NCBI GenBank assembly: GCA_964541895.1
Contig: CAZISM010000011.1
Coordinates: forward strand, 13,191 to 77,190
From: CAZISM01 sp964541895
GTDB taxonomy: Bacteria; Zhuqueibacterota; Zhuqueibacteria; Residuimicrobiales; Residuimicrobiaceae
Direction of reading: 5' to 3'
Length of the DNA stretch: 64,000 bases
Shown: positions 9,230 to 18,476 of the stretch, piece by piece
How the letters are laid out: every line of letters begins with the position of its first letter
Numbering within the stretch: position 1 is the stretch's first letter
Made by a program: the position numbers and the translations under genes
Notes under the pieces: model-generated
The model's input: the letters and a program-made list of their open reading frames with translations, nothing else
What the model was told of the DNA's origin: nothing
The model's database searches: none

Positions 9230-11086
9230 ATGTTTAACAAGCTATTGAAAAACCGTTTATTTCCGGACACGCTGCAATGGATAGCAACCCTGTTCATGCT
9301 GCCGACGCTGGCCTTTTTGCTGTTCGGTCCGGCTGATCAGGAGAATCCTGCCAACCTGCTGGTATGGATGTTCTGGTGGCCACTGCTTTGCATTCTGTTC
9401 CTGGTGGCCGGCCGGATCTGGTGTAGCCTGTGCCCGTTTTCCCTGCTGGGTGGATGGGCGCAACGGGTCGCAGGTCTGCAGCGGGCCGTGCCGGATTTTC
9501 TGAAGCAGTACGGCAGTTGGCTGATCCTGATTGCATTATTCCTTCTGTTCTGGTTTGAAGAAATCTATAATGTGGTCGTTTCACCCAGGGGAACGGCGGT
9601 TGTCCTGCTGAGCATTCTTTCCGGTGCGGTAATTTTCGGGCTTTTTTTCCGGGGACGCACCTGGTGCCGCTATGTCTGCCCTTTGGGCGGGATCAGTCTG
9701 ATCTACGCCCGTACCGCTTTTTTCAAAGTTCGGTCAAAAGAGGCCGCCTGCGCCGAGTGCCTGACCAAGGACTGCGTGGTGCCGGATGAACGTTATGCCG
9801 GATGTCCGATGGGCCTGACTCCTTTCGCCATCGACTCTGTGTCTGACTGCGCCTTCTGCGGTTCCTGTGTCAAACGGTGCACTAACCAGTCGATGCGAGT
9901 CTCCTTTGAAACTCCTTCCCTTGACCTCTCCGGGCAATCCTCCGCATCGCTTGCCGTGGTCTGGTTGGTCATGCTGTTGGCGGGCCATCTTGTCTTTCTG
10001 AATCTTGTCGCCGGAAAAAATTTGCCGGTTTCTTCTTTCGTGCACACTGCAAAAAGTCCGGTATTCCTGAAAACAGCACTCATGTTCTACTCCATGCTTC
10101 TCTGCTATATCCTGTTCGAAGCCTGCGTGCGCCTGGCCAGGGGCCGCCGAACCGATATAACCCGGACACAATTAGTGCGATTGGGCGCCCTTCCCCTGAT
10201 TCCGTTGCTCCTGCTCAGCCATTTCGGTCATGTCAGCATCCAGTTCTGGACGCATAGCGGCCATCTGTTTGCCTCACTGGCGGGCCTTACAGGTTTACCG
10301 TGGCTGCGGCTGGACCAACTGCTGCCTGTGTCATGGCCCGCTTATTTCAACTCGATTTGCATTTTTATGGGCCTGCTCATGACGTTGTGGGTATTTCGGT
10401 GGGCCTTACAAAGTGGGTCCGTGCCGCCTGTGCGTCGTTTCGGCATGGTATTCGGAGTGATGTATGTTGTTTATGCGGGCTGGAATATAGTTGTCACCTG
10501 GCCGGCCGCCGCAGCGGCCTCGGCTGAGAATGCGACGACGGCTGTGCCAGGACCGCTGAACGGATGGGAGGTCTTTTGGCCTTTTCTGGCAGTCAACGTC
10601 GCACTGCTCATATTGGCTCTGATCGTAAAACGGTCCGAGCATCAGACCGCTCCTGCAGCGGCACACCTAGAATTCAGCGCCGCAAAATCCTGGGAAATCC
10701 GCGACAGAACCGGGATCCGGCATGCGGAAGTGCTCGAGTGGCTGCTGGAGCAGGCCGTGCAGGCCAAGTGGCGCATTCCAGCCGTCGTCGGCCTGGCCAA
10801 TGCAACGAATGAAATCGTTACCTTTTTGCAGCGCACCCTTGCGGATGGCTCGGCGATTACGGTGAATGCAACGCTTCGCAAAAACAAAGGGGTGATGACC
10901 ATCTTCCATGAAGGCCGTCCGTTGACTCTGCCGGATTACAAGCCCGTGGCCAGCCTGGATGATATCGATGATTCGGCTCTGGAGGGCCTTGAATTGCGGC
11001 TGGCGGTTGCTCAGGTTGAACAAATGCATTATCAGGCGCGACTTTCGGATGCCCGCTGCTGCTTTACGCTTCGTCAGGCGCTGTAA
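9230..11086 (+). CDS. Membrane polyferredoxin (NapH/NosR-like) with C-terminal RsbW-like domain
   Basis: A 618-residue membrane protein. N-terminal helices carry two CxxCP/CxxxCP motifs (GRIWCSLCP, Cys65/68; TWCRYVCP, Cys146/150) as in NapH/NosR-type proteins. Two 4Fe-4S cluster-like groups follow: Cys174/177/182/192 and Cys207/210/213/217 (CAFCGSCVKRC). Further TM helices run to about residue 465. The last 135 residues are soluble: GLANATNEIVTFLQ resembles the N-box of GHKL ATPases of the RsbW/SpoIIAB type, but the usual D-x-G box is replaced by HEGRPL, so ATP binding is uncertain. A STAS protein, the usual partner of RsbW-like domains, is the next gene on the opposite strand. Expected role: electron transfer across or along the membrane, possibly coupled to partner switching. 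No clear Shine-Dalgarno precedes ATG 9230. Confidence 0.75.
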   Translation: MFNKLLKNRLFPDTLQWIATLFMLPTLAFLLFGPADQENPANLLVWMFWWPLLCILFLVAGRIWCSLCPFSLLGGWAQRVAGLQRAVPDFLKQYGSWLILIALFLLFWFEEIYNVVVSPRGTAVVLLSILSGAVIFGLFFRGRTWCRYVCPLGGISLIYARTAFFKVRSKEAACAECLTKDCVVPDERYAGCPMGLTPFAIDSVSDCAFCGSCVKRCTNQSMRVSFETPSLDLSGQSSASLAVVWLVMLLAGHLVFLNLVAGKNLPVSSFVHTAKSPVFLKTALMFYSMLLCYILFEACVRLARGRRTDITRTQLVRLGALPLIPLLLLSHFGHVSIQFWTHSGHLFASLAGLTGLPWLRLDQLLPVSWPAYFNSICIFMGLLMTLWVFRWALQSGSVPPVRRFGMVFGVMYVVYAGWNIVVTWPAAAAASAENATTAVPGPLNGWEVFWPFLAVNVALLILALIVKRSEHQTAPAAAHLEFSAAKSWEIRDRTGIRHAEVLEWLLEQAVQAKWRIPAVVGLANATNEIVTFLQRTLADGSAITVNATLRKNKGVMTIFHEGRPLTLPDYKPVASLDDIDDSALEGLELRLAVAQVEQMHYQARLSDARCCFTLRQAL

Positions 11087-11200
11087 TCGGGCCTCCGGCT
11101 CTATCCGGATGAGCGCCCCGCCTGATATTGAAGCTCTTGCCGCGCCGGACGTGGAAAAAATCGGCGGTCGATCTTCCGAACCCGTTTCTGACCTGATCCT

Positions 11201-11560
11201 TCAGGGGCGTTCAGAGATCTCTTTTTGAGCCTCTTTTTGCGAGGCAACGATTTTAAACAGTTGTGAGAATCCGGTAATGTCAAAGATCCCTTTGACCTCT
11301 GCGGATTGCCCGCAGAGGACCAGTCTGCCATTTGCGCTTTTCAGTTGTCGTGACGCTACAATGAAAACACGCAACCCGACGCTCGATATATAACTCAATT
11401 GAGAAAAATCGATTATCAGCTGCCGTTCATTGCTCGCGATCAAATCAAGCAATTGTTTTTCCAGTACCGGGGAAGAAAGGGAATCCAGTCTTCCCTTCAA
11501 CTCCAGCGTAGTTATGCCGTCCGTTTTTTGCATGAGAATTTCCAAGCCGCTGATCTCCAT
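11201..11560 (-). CDS. STAS-domain anti-sigma factor antagonist-like protein
   Basis: 119 residues covering one STAS domain: TTLELKGRLDSLSSP, then LIIDFSQLSYISSVGLRVFI, then ADVKG-like GIFDITGFSQLFKI. The YISSVGLR motif contains the serine (Ser60, aligned with Ser58 of SpoIIAA) that is phosphorylated by RsbW-type kinases in known partner-switching systems. The last residues are charged and probably disordered. It lies convergent to the polyferredoxin/RsbW-like gene and divergent from the PAS-cytochrome gene, whose intergenic space (11561-11832) should hold both promoters. ATG 11533 is an alternative start. No sigma factor gene is nearby, so the final target is unknown. Confidence 0.88.
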   Translation of the reverse strand: MEISGLEILMQKTDGITTLELKGRLDSLSSPVLEKQLLDLIASNERQLIIDFSQLSYISSVGLRVFIVASRQLKSANGRLVLCGQSAEVKGIFDITGFSQLFKIVASQKEAQKEISERP

Positions 11561-11832
11561 GAATTGTTCAACTGCCGGCGGTGCAAGTTGTCTTCAGATC
11601 GAACCGATCCATACCGCGTGCGCAATATATTGAGAATATCCTTAAAGACCAAAGCTATTTTAATTTGATCCAGGAGTAGCCGGTAATGGCGGAAAGCGAG
11701 CAGAATGCGTCCCGATGGCTTGCGCCGGCACGAATGACTTTTCTTTTTCCAGGTCGCCCGAGCTGATAGTAACATATAAAATCCGGATCGGTCATCGATT
11801 CAGAAACCCGTTCACCTTGATCCCTGGTAGCC

Positions 11833-13002
11833 ATGACAGAACAACCCGATCTCCCGTCGTCCATCTCCCCGGACATGTCCCGTGAATCCGAAGGGCAATA
11901 CCGTCGCATGGTGGAAATGTCACCGGACATAGTGCTCCTTTGTGATGAGGCGGGGCAGATCCTTTACGTGAATTTCGTCGGTGCTGAAATGCTGGGGTAC
12001 AGCTCTCAGCAATCGCTGGTGGGGCGAAATATCGCCGACATCGTACACCCCGATTCCCTGCCCGATGTCCAGGCTGGACTGAACAGGCTGATGAGCGAGA
12101 TGTACGAACTGCCGTTCGTGGAAGAGCGATTTCAGAAAGCGGACCAAACGAACTTTTACGGCGAAATGATGGCCTTTCCGTTTATCTATCAGGGCAATCA
12201 TGTAGCCCATCTGGTTATACGCGACAGCAGCAGAAGGAGGCAGGCCGAAGCTGCACAGCGTCGGTTGAAGCACCGTCTGTGGGGTGTGTCAGCACTGGTC
12301 GTATTCCTTTTAGTGGTGAGCGGCGGGTATTCCATCTATCACTATACAGAGTCGGTAAAATTCTGCGGTTTGCAATGTCACTCAGTGATGGGGACGCGCT
12401 ATCTCCAGCATAGGAATTCGACACACGCGCACGTCTCCTGTGCAGGTTGTCATATCGGCAGCGGAGCGAAATGGTATGTGAAAGCCAAATTCTCCGGCCT
12501 GCATCAGGTGTACGCCACATTGACCAAAAGCCATCCCAAGCCTATTCCGGCTCCCATCGAGAATCTCCGACCGGCTGTGGAAACCTGCGCAGACTGCCAC
12601 TCGCCTGACGTGTTCCATGGAAACCGCACGTTGGTGCGGCGCACTATTCCCGAGGATGAGCAGGCCTCAGACCCGGAAGTCACTGCGGTCACCCTGTATG
12701 TGGGCGGCAAGCTGAACCGCGGTCGGACATTTGTCGGCATTCACTGGCANNNNNNNNNNNNNNNNNNNNNNNNNNNNNNNNNNNNNNNNNNNNNNNNNNN
12801 NNNNNNNNNNNNNNNNNNNNNNNNNNNNNNNNNNNNNNNNNNNNNNNNNTCCGGCTGTTTCCGCTGTCACGATGGCGAGCATGTTTCAGCCGACGGTACG
12901 GTGATCCGGCCGGATTGCGATTACTGCCATAGCATCCTTGCTGATGGCGTCCGGGAATCGAAAATCGATGCGCGCCTCAGAGATGTTATTTTTGCCAGGT
13001 AA
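11833..13002 (+). CDS. PAS domain fused to NapC/NirT-type multiheme cytochrome c (interrupted by assembly gap)
   Basis: Residues about 22-135 are a PAS domain (MVEMSPDIVLLCDEAGQILYVN, GYS, LVGRNIADIVHPD). A single TM helix follows (about 149-170), then a periplasmic multiheme region of NapC/NirT type: CGLQCH (Cys178, an unusual CX3CH), CAGCH (203-207), CADCH (252-256) and, after the gap, CFRCH and CDYCH. NapC/NirT proteins pass electrons from quinol to periplasmic reductases. An N-terminal cytoplasmic PAS on such a protein is unusual and suggests redox or ligand sensing. There is no kinase, cyclase or other output domain. A run of 100 N at 12750-12849 hides part of the coding region; the reading frame across it is not proven, and one or more heme sites are probably missing. 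Confidence 0.8.
   Translation: MTEQPDLPSSISPDMSRESEGQYRRMVEMSPDIVLLCDEAGQILYVNFVGAEMLGYSSQQSLVGRNIADIVHPDSLPDVQAGLNRLMSEMYELPFVEERFQKADQTNFYGEMMAFPFIYQGNHVAHLVIRDSSRRRQAEAAQRRLKHRLWGVSALVVFLLVVSGGYSIYHYTESVKFCGLQCHSVMGTRYLQHRNSTHAHVSCAGCHIGSGAKWYVKAKFSGLHQVYATLTKSHPKPIPAPIENLRPAVETCADCHSPDVFHGNRTLVRRTIPEDEQASDPEVTAVTLYVGGKLNRGRTFVGIHWXXXXXXXXXXXXXXXXXXXXXXXXXXXXXXXXXXSGCFRCHDGEHVSADGTVIRPDCDYCHSILADGVRESKIDARLRDVIFAR
12750..12849. other. Assembly gap (100 N) inside the cytochrome gene
   Basis: Exactly 100 N, the usual placeholder for a scaffold join of unknown size. The flanks show no overlap with each other, so real sequence is probably missing, unlike the gap at 31275. Confidence 0.98.
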
Positions 13003-13092
13003 AAATGCTCTGCAGTTAACGCTTTTATGTCCTGAAGAAAAGCCGCTCATGTCCAATTGATAGGTAATGATAATCAAAAAAAGACAAGGATT

Positions 13093-16000
13093 ATGAAAAC
13101 AAAACTTTTGTTCATTCTGATGGTGGCTGGACTTGCATGCCATGCCCAGGTCAAGGTTTCAGTGGAAAAAATGATCATCCCAACCTATGAGACCAAGCCC
13201 GCGGACCAGGTGCCGCTCTTTTTCCGTTCAGAGGAGGTACAGCTTGCTGAAAGGCACATTTATCCCTACCCCTTCTATGATGTACAGTCGACAGCAAAGA
13301 TCGACAAGGAGTATACGGCTGTTATCCTGGAAAATGAATATCTCAGGATTTGCATCACACCCGAAATGGGCGGGCGGATTTATTATGCGCTGGACAAGAC
13401 CAACGGCTATGATATCGTTCATTACAACCATGTAGTTAAACCGGCCCTGATTGGTACACTGGGGGCCTGGACCTCGGGCGGAGTGGAATGGAATACCCCG
13501 CACCACCACCGGGCAACCAGTCTGCTGCCGGTCGATTATACCATCGAAGAAAATGGCGACGGCAGCAAAACCGTGTGGGTGGGTGAATATGAGAAAAGAG
13601 GCCGGACCCGCTGGCTGGTGGGCCTTACTCTTGAACCCGGTAAGGCCTATGTGAAAAAAGAGCTCAAGAGTCTGAATGTCACCCCCTTCCAGTATCCGGC
13701 GCTGTTTTTTGCCAACGTAGCCGTGTCGGTAAACGACCAGTACCAGTTTTTTCTCGCGCCCGACATTGACATGATCAATTTTCACTATGTCACGGAATTT
13801 GCCCGCTGGCCTGTGCTTAACCAGGTCTATCAGTCTGTGGATTATACCCACGGCGAAGACCTGTCGTGGTGGAAAACCGGCAAACAACCCGCTTCCTTTT
13901 TCGCCACCAATCCTACCATGGATTTTATGGGCGGCATCGATCATGGAAAAAATTCAGGCATTGTGCTGGTCGGTGATCACCGCATGTTTAAAGGCCAGAA
14001 AATCTGGACCTGGGGAAAAAACGAGGTTCAGCGATCCTGGGACGAGAAACTGACCGATGCCGACGGGCCTTATGCCGAACTTATGATGGGCATCTATTCT
14101 GACAATCAACCTGACTATAATTTTTTGGCCCCTTTTGAAACCAAATACGGCACCATGTACATGTACGGGATCAAGGGTATGAACGGTCTCAAACAGGCCA
14201 ACAGAGATTTTGTGATCAACCTGGAACTGCAGAATCGCCAGACGCTCATTCAGGTAAATGCCACGTCTGTTCAAAAGGAAGTGAAAATCGTTCTCTCATC
14301 AAAAGACAAAACAATTTTTGAAAAGAAAGCAAACCTGTCACCGTCAAGCCCGTACCAGAATACAGTAGATATCGCTGGGGACATTCAGGCACAAGACCTG
14401 AAACTGTCCGTATTGACAACCGATGGTAAAGAACTCATCAGCTGGCAGAAGCAGCCGAGCCGGAGCGAACCCTTCCCGCCCATTTATCAGGATCCGTTGA
14501 GCCCTGCAGAATACAAGACCAGCCAGGAATTGTTCTTTGCCGGATTAAAGCTCGAACAGTTCGGCAATACCAATTTCGACTATATGAAGTATTATGAAGC
14601 AGCCCTGCAACTCGATCCACATGATGTGATGACCAATACCCAGCTTGGCACCATTTACCTGAAAAGGGGTGAATATGCCCTGGCTGAAGAGCATCTCAAA
14701 AGAGCAGTGGCTGTTGTTACCGGCAATCATAAAAAAGCGCAGGATGCCACTTCGCTCTATTACCTGGGCCTTTGTTACCAAAAGCAGGGCAAGATCGGCG
14801 AAGCGCTGGATATGCTCTATCGTTCGACATGGGACTATCAGTGGACATCGGCCGGCTATACCTTGGTGGCCCAGCTTGAAGCAAACCAAGGGAATTGGGA
14901 AAAAGCATATGCTGCCGCTGACAGAGCCTGCAAGGCCAACACTCAGAATGTAGAGGCACTCCTGGCCAAAGCCATCATCCTGCGCAAGCAGGGATCCTAT
15001 GAATCGGCGCTGCGAGGGGTACGTGATGCGCTCGCCGTCGATCCGCTGAGCTTTGCCGCCATGAATGAACTCGTCCTCTTAAGCGGCCATATCGCGGTCG
15101 GTATGAACGCGGAAATTTGCCAGGTCTCTCTGGTGAAGCATCTTCGTACCGAACCTTACAACTATATTGAAACAGCCGCCCGCTACAGCAGTTTTGGGCT
15201 TGACGGCGATGCGGCTGATCTGATGACTTTGGCCGCAGGATCAGTGAACAGCGCTTTGAATTCCTATCCGATGGTATATTATCATCTGGGCCTGTATCTG
15301 GAACTCTCCGGGCAACAGGTCAAAGCGGAACAGGCGCTGCAAAAAGCTTCCCGGCTTCCTGTTGATCTGTGCTTCCCTTATGGGGACGAATCCATCAAAG
15401 TGCTGCGGTTTGCGACAGCAAAAAACCCTGGAGATGCCACAGCTTTTTATCTTCTCGGCAATGCGTTGGCCGACCATCAACATGCAGAAGCGCTGAAATG
15501 CTGGCAACAGGCCGCGCAGCTCACGCCCAACAAAGCCCTCATGTACCGCAACATGGCTTACCTCCAGGCAAACCATCAGCGCAACATGAAGGAGGCTCTT
15601 AACAACATCATGAAGGCCATTTCACTGGATCCCTCGGAACCGCGCTATTTTGCCGAGGCCAAGCTGTACATGTTGTATGCAAGTTTTTCTGCGCAACCGC
15701 TGTCGGATTTTCTAGCCCGATATGGCAAGATGGCGAAAGGGATGACCGACTTTCAGCTGCTGGAGGTGAAACTGAACAATTACAACGGCCGGTATGAAAA
15801 GTCCATTGACCTGCTGAAGAAAATGAAATATCATATAATGGAAGGTGCGACCTTTAATCCTCATGTGTACTGGTTCGATGCCTGGCTTCAAACCGGTATC
15901 AAGCAGATGAAGGGCAAACAGTACCGAGAGGCGGAACGTTGCTTTCTTAAAGCCATGGAATTCCCCGCCAATCTGGAAGCCGAGCGCAACGGCAAGATCG

Positions 16001-16479
16001 GCATTGCTCTGTACTATCTGGGCATAAACAGCAAACTCTCCGGCCATGCCAAACAGGCGGAACACTATTTCACCCGCATGAAAAATTATACCTACAGCCA
16101 GGGGTGGGGAGCAGGAGATTTCCCCGAACTCGATTATTACAAGGCGCTGGCCTCCCTGGAACTGGGTGGAGACAGGGGAGCCGCTGATGACTTGTTTCGG
16201 AAACTGATCTCGGAGGGGGAAGACCGTTTAGCCGCCGTGAAGGACAGCCGGCATACAACGGTTTCAACCGATGAATCGCATTCTGCGCGGATTTTTCTTC
16301 TTGAAAATGAATTGAACAGAAAGAGCAGGCGTGTTACTTCCTATTATATGCAGGGACTGGGCTATCTGGGGTTAGGCGACAAAGACAAGGCCCATCAGTT
16401 TTTTTCCAGGGCCATAGAGATCGATCCCCTCGCCCTGGATCCGAAACTAATGCTTGAAATCGGGATTAAACCAAATTAA
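13093..16479 (+). CDS. Secreted DUF5107 / tetratricopeptide repeat protein
   Basis: 1,128 residues. ATG 13093 is chosen because it begins a signal peptide (MKTKLLFILMVAGLACHAQ); longer forms would bury it. Residues about 30-350 match DUF5107, an aldose-epimerase-like beta-sandwich found in Bacteroidota proteins: EYLRICITPEMGGRIYYA, GVEWNTPHHHRATSLLPVDY, WWKTGKQPASFFATNP. From about residue 460 the protein is a long array of TPR helices (QLGTIYLKRGEYALAEEHLKRA and many more). Carbohydrate binding or processing is plausible but unproven. The last codons (IGIKPN and stop) lie inside the left end of a dispersed repeat, so the natural C-terminus may have been altered. A 90-bp leader with no clear promoter precedes it. 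Confidence 0.82.
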   Translation: MKTKLLFILMVAGLACHAQVKVSVEKMIIPTYETKPADQVPLFFRSEEVQLAERHIYPYPFYDVQSTAKIDKEYTAVILENEYLRICITPEMGGRIYYALDKTNGYDIVHYNHVVKPALIGTLGAWTSGGVEWNTPHHHRATSLLPVDYTIEENGDGSKTVWVGEYEKRGRTRWLVGLTLEPGKAYVKKELKSLNVTPFQYPALFFANVAVSVNDQYQFFLAPDIDMINFHYVTEFARWPVLNQVYQSVDYTHGEDLSWWKTGKQPASFFATNPTMDFMGGIDHGKNSGIVLVGDHRMFKGQKIWTWGKNEVQRSWDEKLTDADGPYAELMMGIYSDNQPDYNFLAPFETKYGTMYMYGIKGMNGLKQANRDFVINLELQNRQTLIQVNATSVQKEVKIVLSSKDKTIFEKKANLSPSSPYQNTVDIAGDIQAQDLKLSVLTTDGKELISWQKQPSRSEPFPPIYQDPLSPAEYKTSQELFFAGLKLEQFGNTNFDYMKYYEAALQLDPHDVMTNTQLGTIYLKRGEYALAEEHLKRAVAVVTGNHKKAQDATSLYYLGLCYQKQGKIGEALDMLYRSTWDYQWTSAGYTLVAQLEANQGNWEKAYAAADRACKANTQNVEALLAKAIILRKQGSYESALRGVRDALAVDPLSFAAMNELVLLSGHIAVGMNAEICQVSLVKHLRTEPYNYIETAARYSSFGLDGDAADLMTLAAGSVNSALNSYPMVYYHLGLYLELSGQQVKAEQALQKASRLPVDLCFPYGDESIKVLRFATAKNPGDATAFYLLGNALADHQHAEALKCWQQAAQLTPNKALMYRNMAYLQANHQRNMKEALNNIMKAISLDPSEPRYFAEAKLYMLYASFSAQPLSDFLARYGKMAKGMTDFQLLEVKLNNYNGRYEKSIDLLKKMKYHIMEGATFNPHVYWFDAWLQTGIKQMKGKQYREAERCFLKAMEFPANLEAERNGKIGIALYYLGINSKLSGHAKQAEHYFTRMKNYTYSQGWGAGDFPELDYYKALASLELGGDRGAADDLFRKLISEGEDRLAAVKDSRHTTVSTDESHSARIFLLENELNRKSRRVTSYYMQGLGYLGLGDKDKAHQFFSRAIEIDPLALDPKLMLEIGIKPN

Positions 16480-16647
16480 CCTGTTATTTGTAATAGGATT
16501 GAAGTGTTTCTTGCGCAAAAATGGCCCATAGAATCGATTTTTTGCCGCTGAAAATGGATTCAAAGCAGCTAGAAAAGATCGGTTATGGCAACGATGGGTG
16601 ATATGCCAGAGATAACCGGGCAAAAAGTGCCGATTCGCTCGTGGCAT
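16447..16647 (-). pseudogene. Truncated REP-associated (IS200-like) tyrosine transposase
   Basis: A 66-codon minus-strand frame begins MPRANRHFLPGYLWHITHRC, the characteristic N-terminus of REP-associated tyrosine transposases including the WHITHRCH metal-binding histidines. After about 26 codons the normal sequence is lost, and the frame continues FSAAKNRFYG...NNRLIWFNP to the element end. The catalytic tyrosine region is missing. It looks like an internally deleted transposase whose start and end are kept, which fits a non-autonomous element mobilised by a full copy elsewhere. Confidence 0.65.
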
Positions 16648-17010
16648 CGCAGACAAAGGAGAATATAACAAGCATCGAGTCGAGAATGAATCGATAATCT
16701 TTAAAGAAACAACTCGGCGACCACTGCGCACTCGCCGGTTTATTAATAGATCAGGCTAAAAGGGATCGAAAGCATCATCCATTCCATTCCATTGTCTCCC
16801 ATTAAGGCAGGCCATTCACGGTGCATATTGATCGCCATGTGCGGCTCCATGATATGTATTGTGCTCTACGTTGTTCGTATCTGACTTCCTGAGATTCGAT
16901 ATCCTAACCATTATGTGCTGCTTCGCAGTATAGCCTCGCCCAATTCCTAAAGCCCGTAAAAGCGGTCGATTCGGTGCAGGAGCAGACGGTTCGGTTGAGG
17001 CAGAGAAGTG
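16462..17010. repeat. Dispersed MITE-like repeat, copy R1 (composite)
   Basis: It starts with GGGATTAAACCAAATTAAC, the family end motif, and continues with the shared TTATTTGTAATAGG and ATCGATTTTTTGCCGCTGAAAATG blocks. The segment 16605-16655 carries the transposase start on the minus strand. From about 16740 a second, more diverged family segment follows (GGATCGAAAGCATC..., then CCCGTAAAAGCGGTCGATTCGGTGCAGGAGCA in short matching pieces to the copy at 54.9 kb). No clear right terminal repeat was found. It fills the space between the DUF5107 gene and the RiPP locus. Confidence 0.7.
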
Positions 17011-17039
17011 AAAAGCATTCAAATTTCCGTTCAAAATTC

Positions 17040-17221
17040 TGCGATACTATTTGTCTTGACAATGTTTAATTCAAGAGCTAACTTAAAATATCTTGCAAGG
17101 TATTATTCGATACAATGTATTTATAACGTGCGTGTTGTGATGCCGGATACGAGCGACTTTTGTAACCGGTTTGCTCTATCACCATTGTTGATCTGTTTAT
17201 CGCTTAGGGGCTATATTTGAA
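17040..17221 (+). promoter_or_regulatory. Candidate promoter region of the RiPP locus
   Basis: AT-rich leader before the first radical SAM gene. TTGACA at 17056-17061 is a perfect -35 match, with a weak -10 (TAACTT, 17079-17084) 17 bp later; TACAAT at 17111-17116 is another possible -10. No operator-like inverted repeat and no good ribosome binding site before ATG 17222 were seen. Confidence 0.3.
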
Positions 17222-18475
17222 ATGAATTATACTTTCAAAAGCGATCGATCTGAAATTTATTACGAACCCGACAAGGGTATACTTCGATCGGTACGCGGAA
17301 CTGAAAAGGCAATTCGCTTTAAACCTATCCCTGACAACCATAACGCCCTGCGCCATTTCTACCCGGAATGCCTGACCATCTTTTCTGGTCATAGCTGTAA
17401 TCTGTCCTGCCGCTATTGTTATGCGGGAGAAAATGCTGAAACGGATTCCAGCTTGATCAGCATGGACGCTCTTGCAGCGGCCATTGACTATATAGCCGAT
17501 GCGTGTACCTCAGCCGGCAAACCATTTGTGATTGGTTTCCATGGCAGCACGGAACCGTTAATGCATCCGGAACATCTGGAACGCTATCTGTCCCTGGCGC
17601 GAAAAGCGGTGAATAAACGATCCGGCGCAGTCAGGCCTTTTTGCACCACCAATGGGGTCATCTCTCTTCAAACGGCTCAATGGGCATTGCAGAATTTCTC
17701 CGGCATTACGGTCTCGTGTGACGGACCGCCGCGTTTCCACGATCATTATCGCAGAAAGAAAAATGGCGATCCCACCAGCACCGAGGTTGAAAACACCATC
17801 CGCACGTTTAGCGCGGCGCCTCACCTGTATTTGCGCATTCGCAGCACCATAACCAAAACCAATGTCCAAGCCATGGCGGATATTGTAGAATATCTGGCCG
17901 GACTGGGCGTTAAGAACCTGGAAATGTTTCCGGTGTACAAATCCAATTCCCTGCTCATTGGTTCTGCATTGCAGCCCGAACCCGCTGATTTTGTTTTTGA
18001 ATTTTTACGTGCGCAACGAAGCGCCAGTGTGTATGGAGTGAAACTGACCTGCTCAGCTGTCCGCTGGCCGGAACCCCATGGCCGTTTTTGTTATCCGTTA
18101 CAAAAGAACCTGGTCATAACGCCGGATGGTTTTATATCCGCCTGTTTTTTGACAACTCGATATACAGAAGACGCTACCATCATCGGGGCTATGGACCTGG
18201 CGCCCTCGCTAGATGCATTCGACCATTTTATGGGCAGAGTGAATGAAATGCCTCATCAATGCGAGTCGTGTTTCAATCGCCATCACTGTTCCATGGGCTG
18301 TCCGGAGATCTGTCCCTGGCGATATGATCCGTCTGCACCCTTTAACTGTGACTGGTTGAAATGGCTTGGTATGGCTCACCTGTTGCAGGCGGTTGGCATA
18401 GAACTGCCATTAGATACTCCCGCCCGGTTACAAAACTATTTTCGTGAGTGGTCTGTGCACACGGCAGGTAATTAA
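17222..18475 (+). CDS. Radical SAM/SPASM enzyme 1 of the RiPP locus
   Basis: 417 residues. The radical SAM motif is SCNLSCRYCYAGE (Cys59, Cys63, Cys66), which binds the 4Fe-4S cluster that cleaves S-adenosylmethionine. GFHGSTEPLMHPE is the GGEP-like motif and CTTNG the next core strand. The C-terminal region has a SPASM-type cysteine series (CESCFNRHHCSMGCPEICPW) for auxiliary clusters. SPASM maturases crosslink or otherwise modify ribosomal peptides (for example sactipeptide and ranthipeptide thioethers). Unlike enzymes 2 and 3 of this locus it has only about 50 residues before the core. It is the first gene of a tightly packed set, one base before the next start. The presumed substrate is the Cys-rich peptide encoded at 21646-22002. 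Confidence 0.88.
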   Translation: MNYTFKSDRSEIYYEPDKGILRSVRGTEKAIRFKPIPDNHNALRHFYPECLTIFSGHSCNLSCRYCYAGENAETDSSLISMDALAAAIDYIADACTSAGKPFVIGFHGSTEPLMHPEHLERYLSLARKAVNKRSGAVRPFCTTNGVISLQTAQWALQNFSGITVSCDGPPRFHDHYRRKKNGDPTSTEVENTIRTFSAAPHLYLRIRSTITKTNVQAMADIVEYLAGLGVKNLEMFPVYKSNSLLIGSALQPEPADFVFEFLRAQRSASVYGVKLTCSAVRWPEPHGRFCYPLQKNLVITPDGFISACFLTTRYTEDATIIGAMDLAPSLDAFDHFMGRVNEMPHQCESCFNRHHCSMGCPEICPWRYDPSAPFNCDWLKWLGMAHLLQAVGIELPLDTPARLQNYFREWSVHTAGN

Positions 18476-18476
18476 T

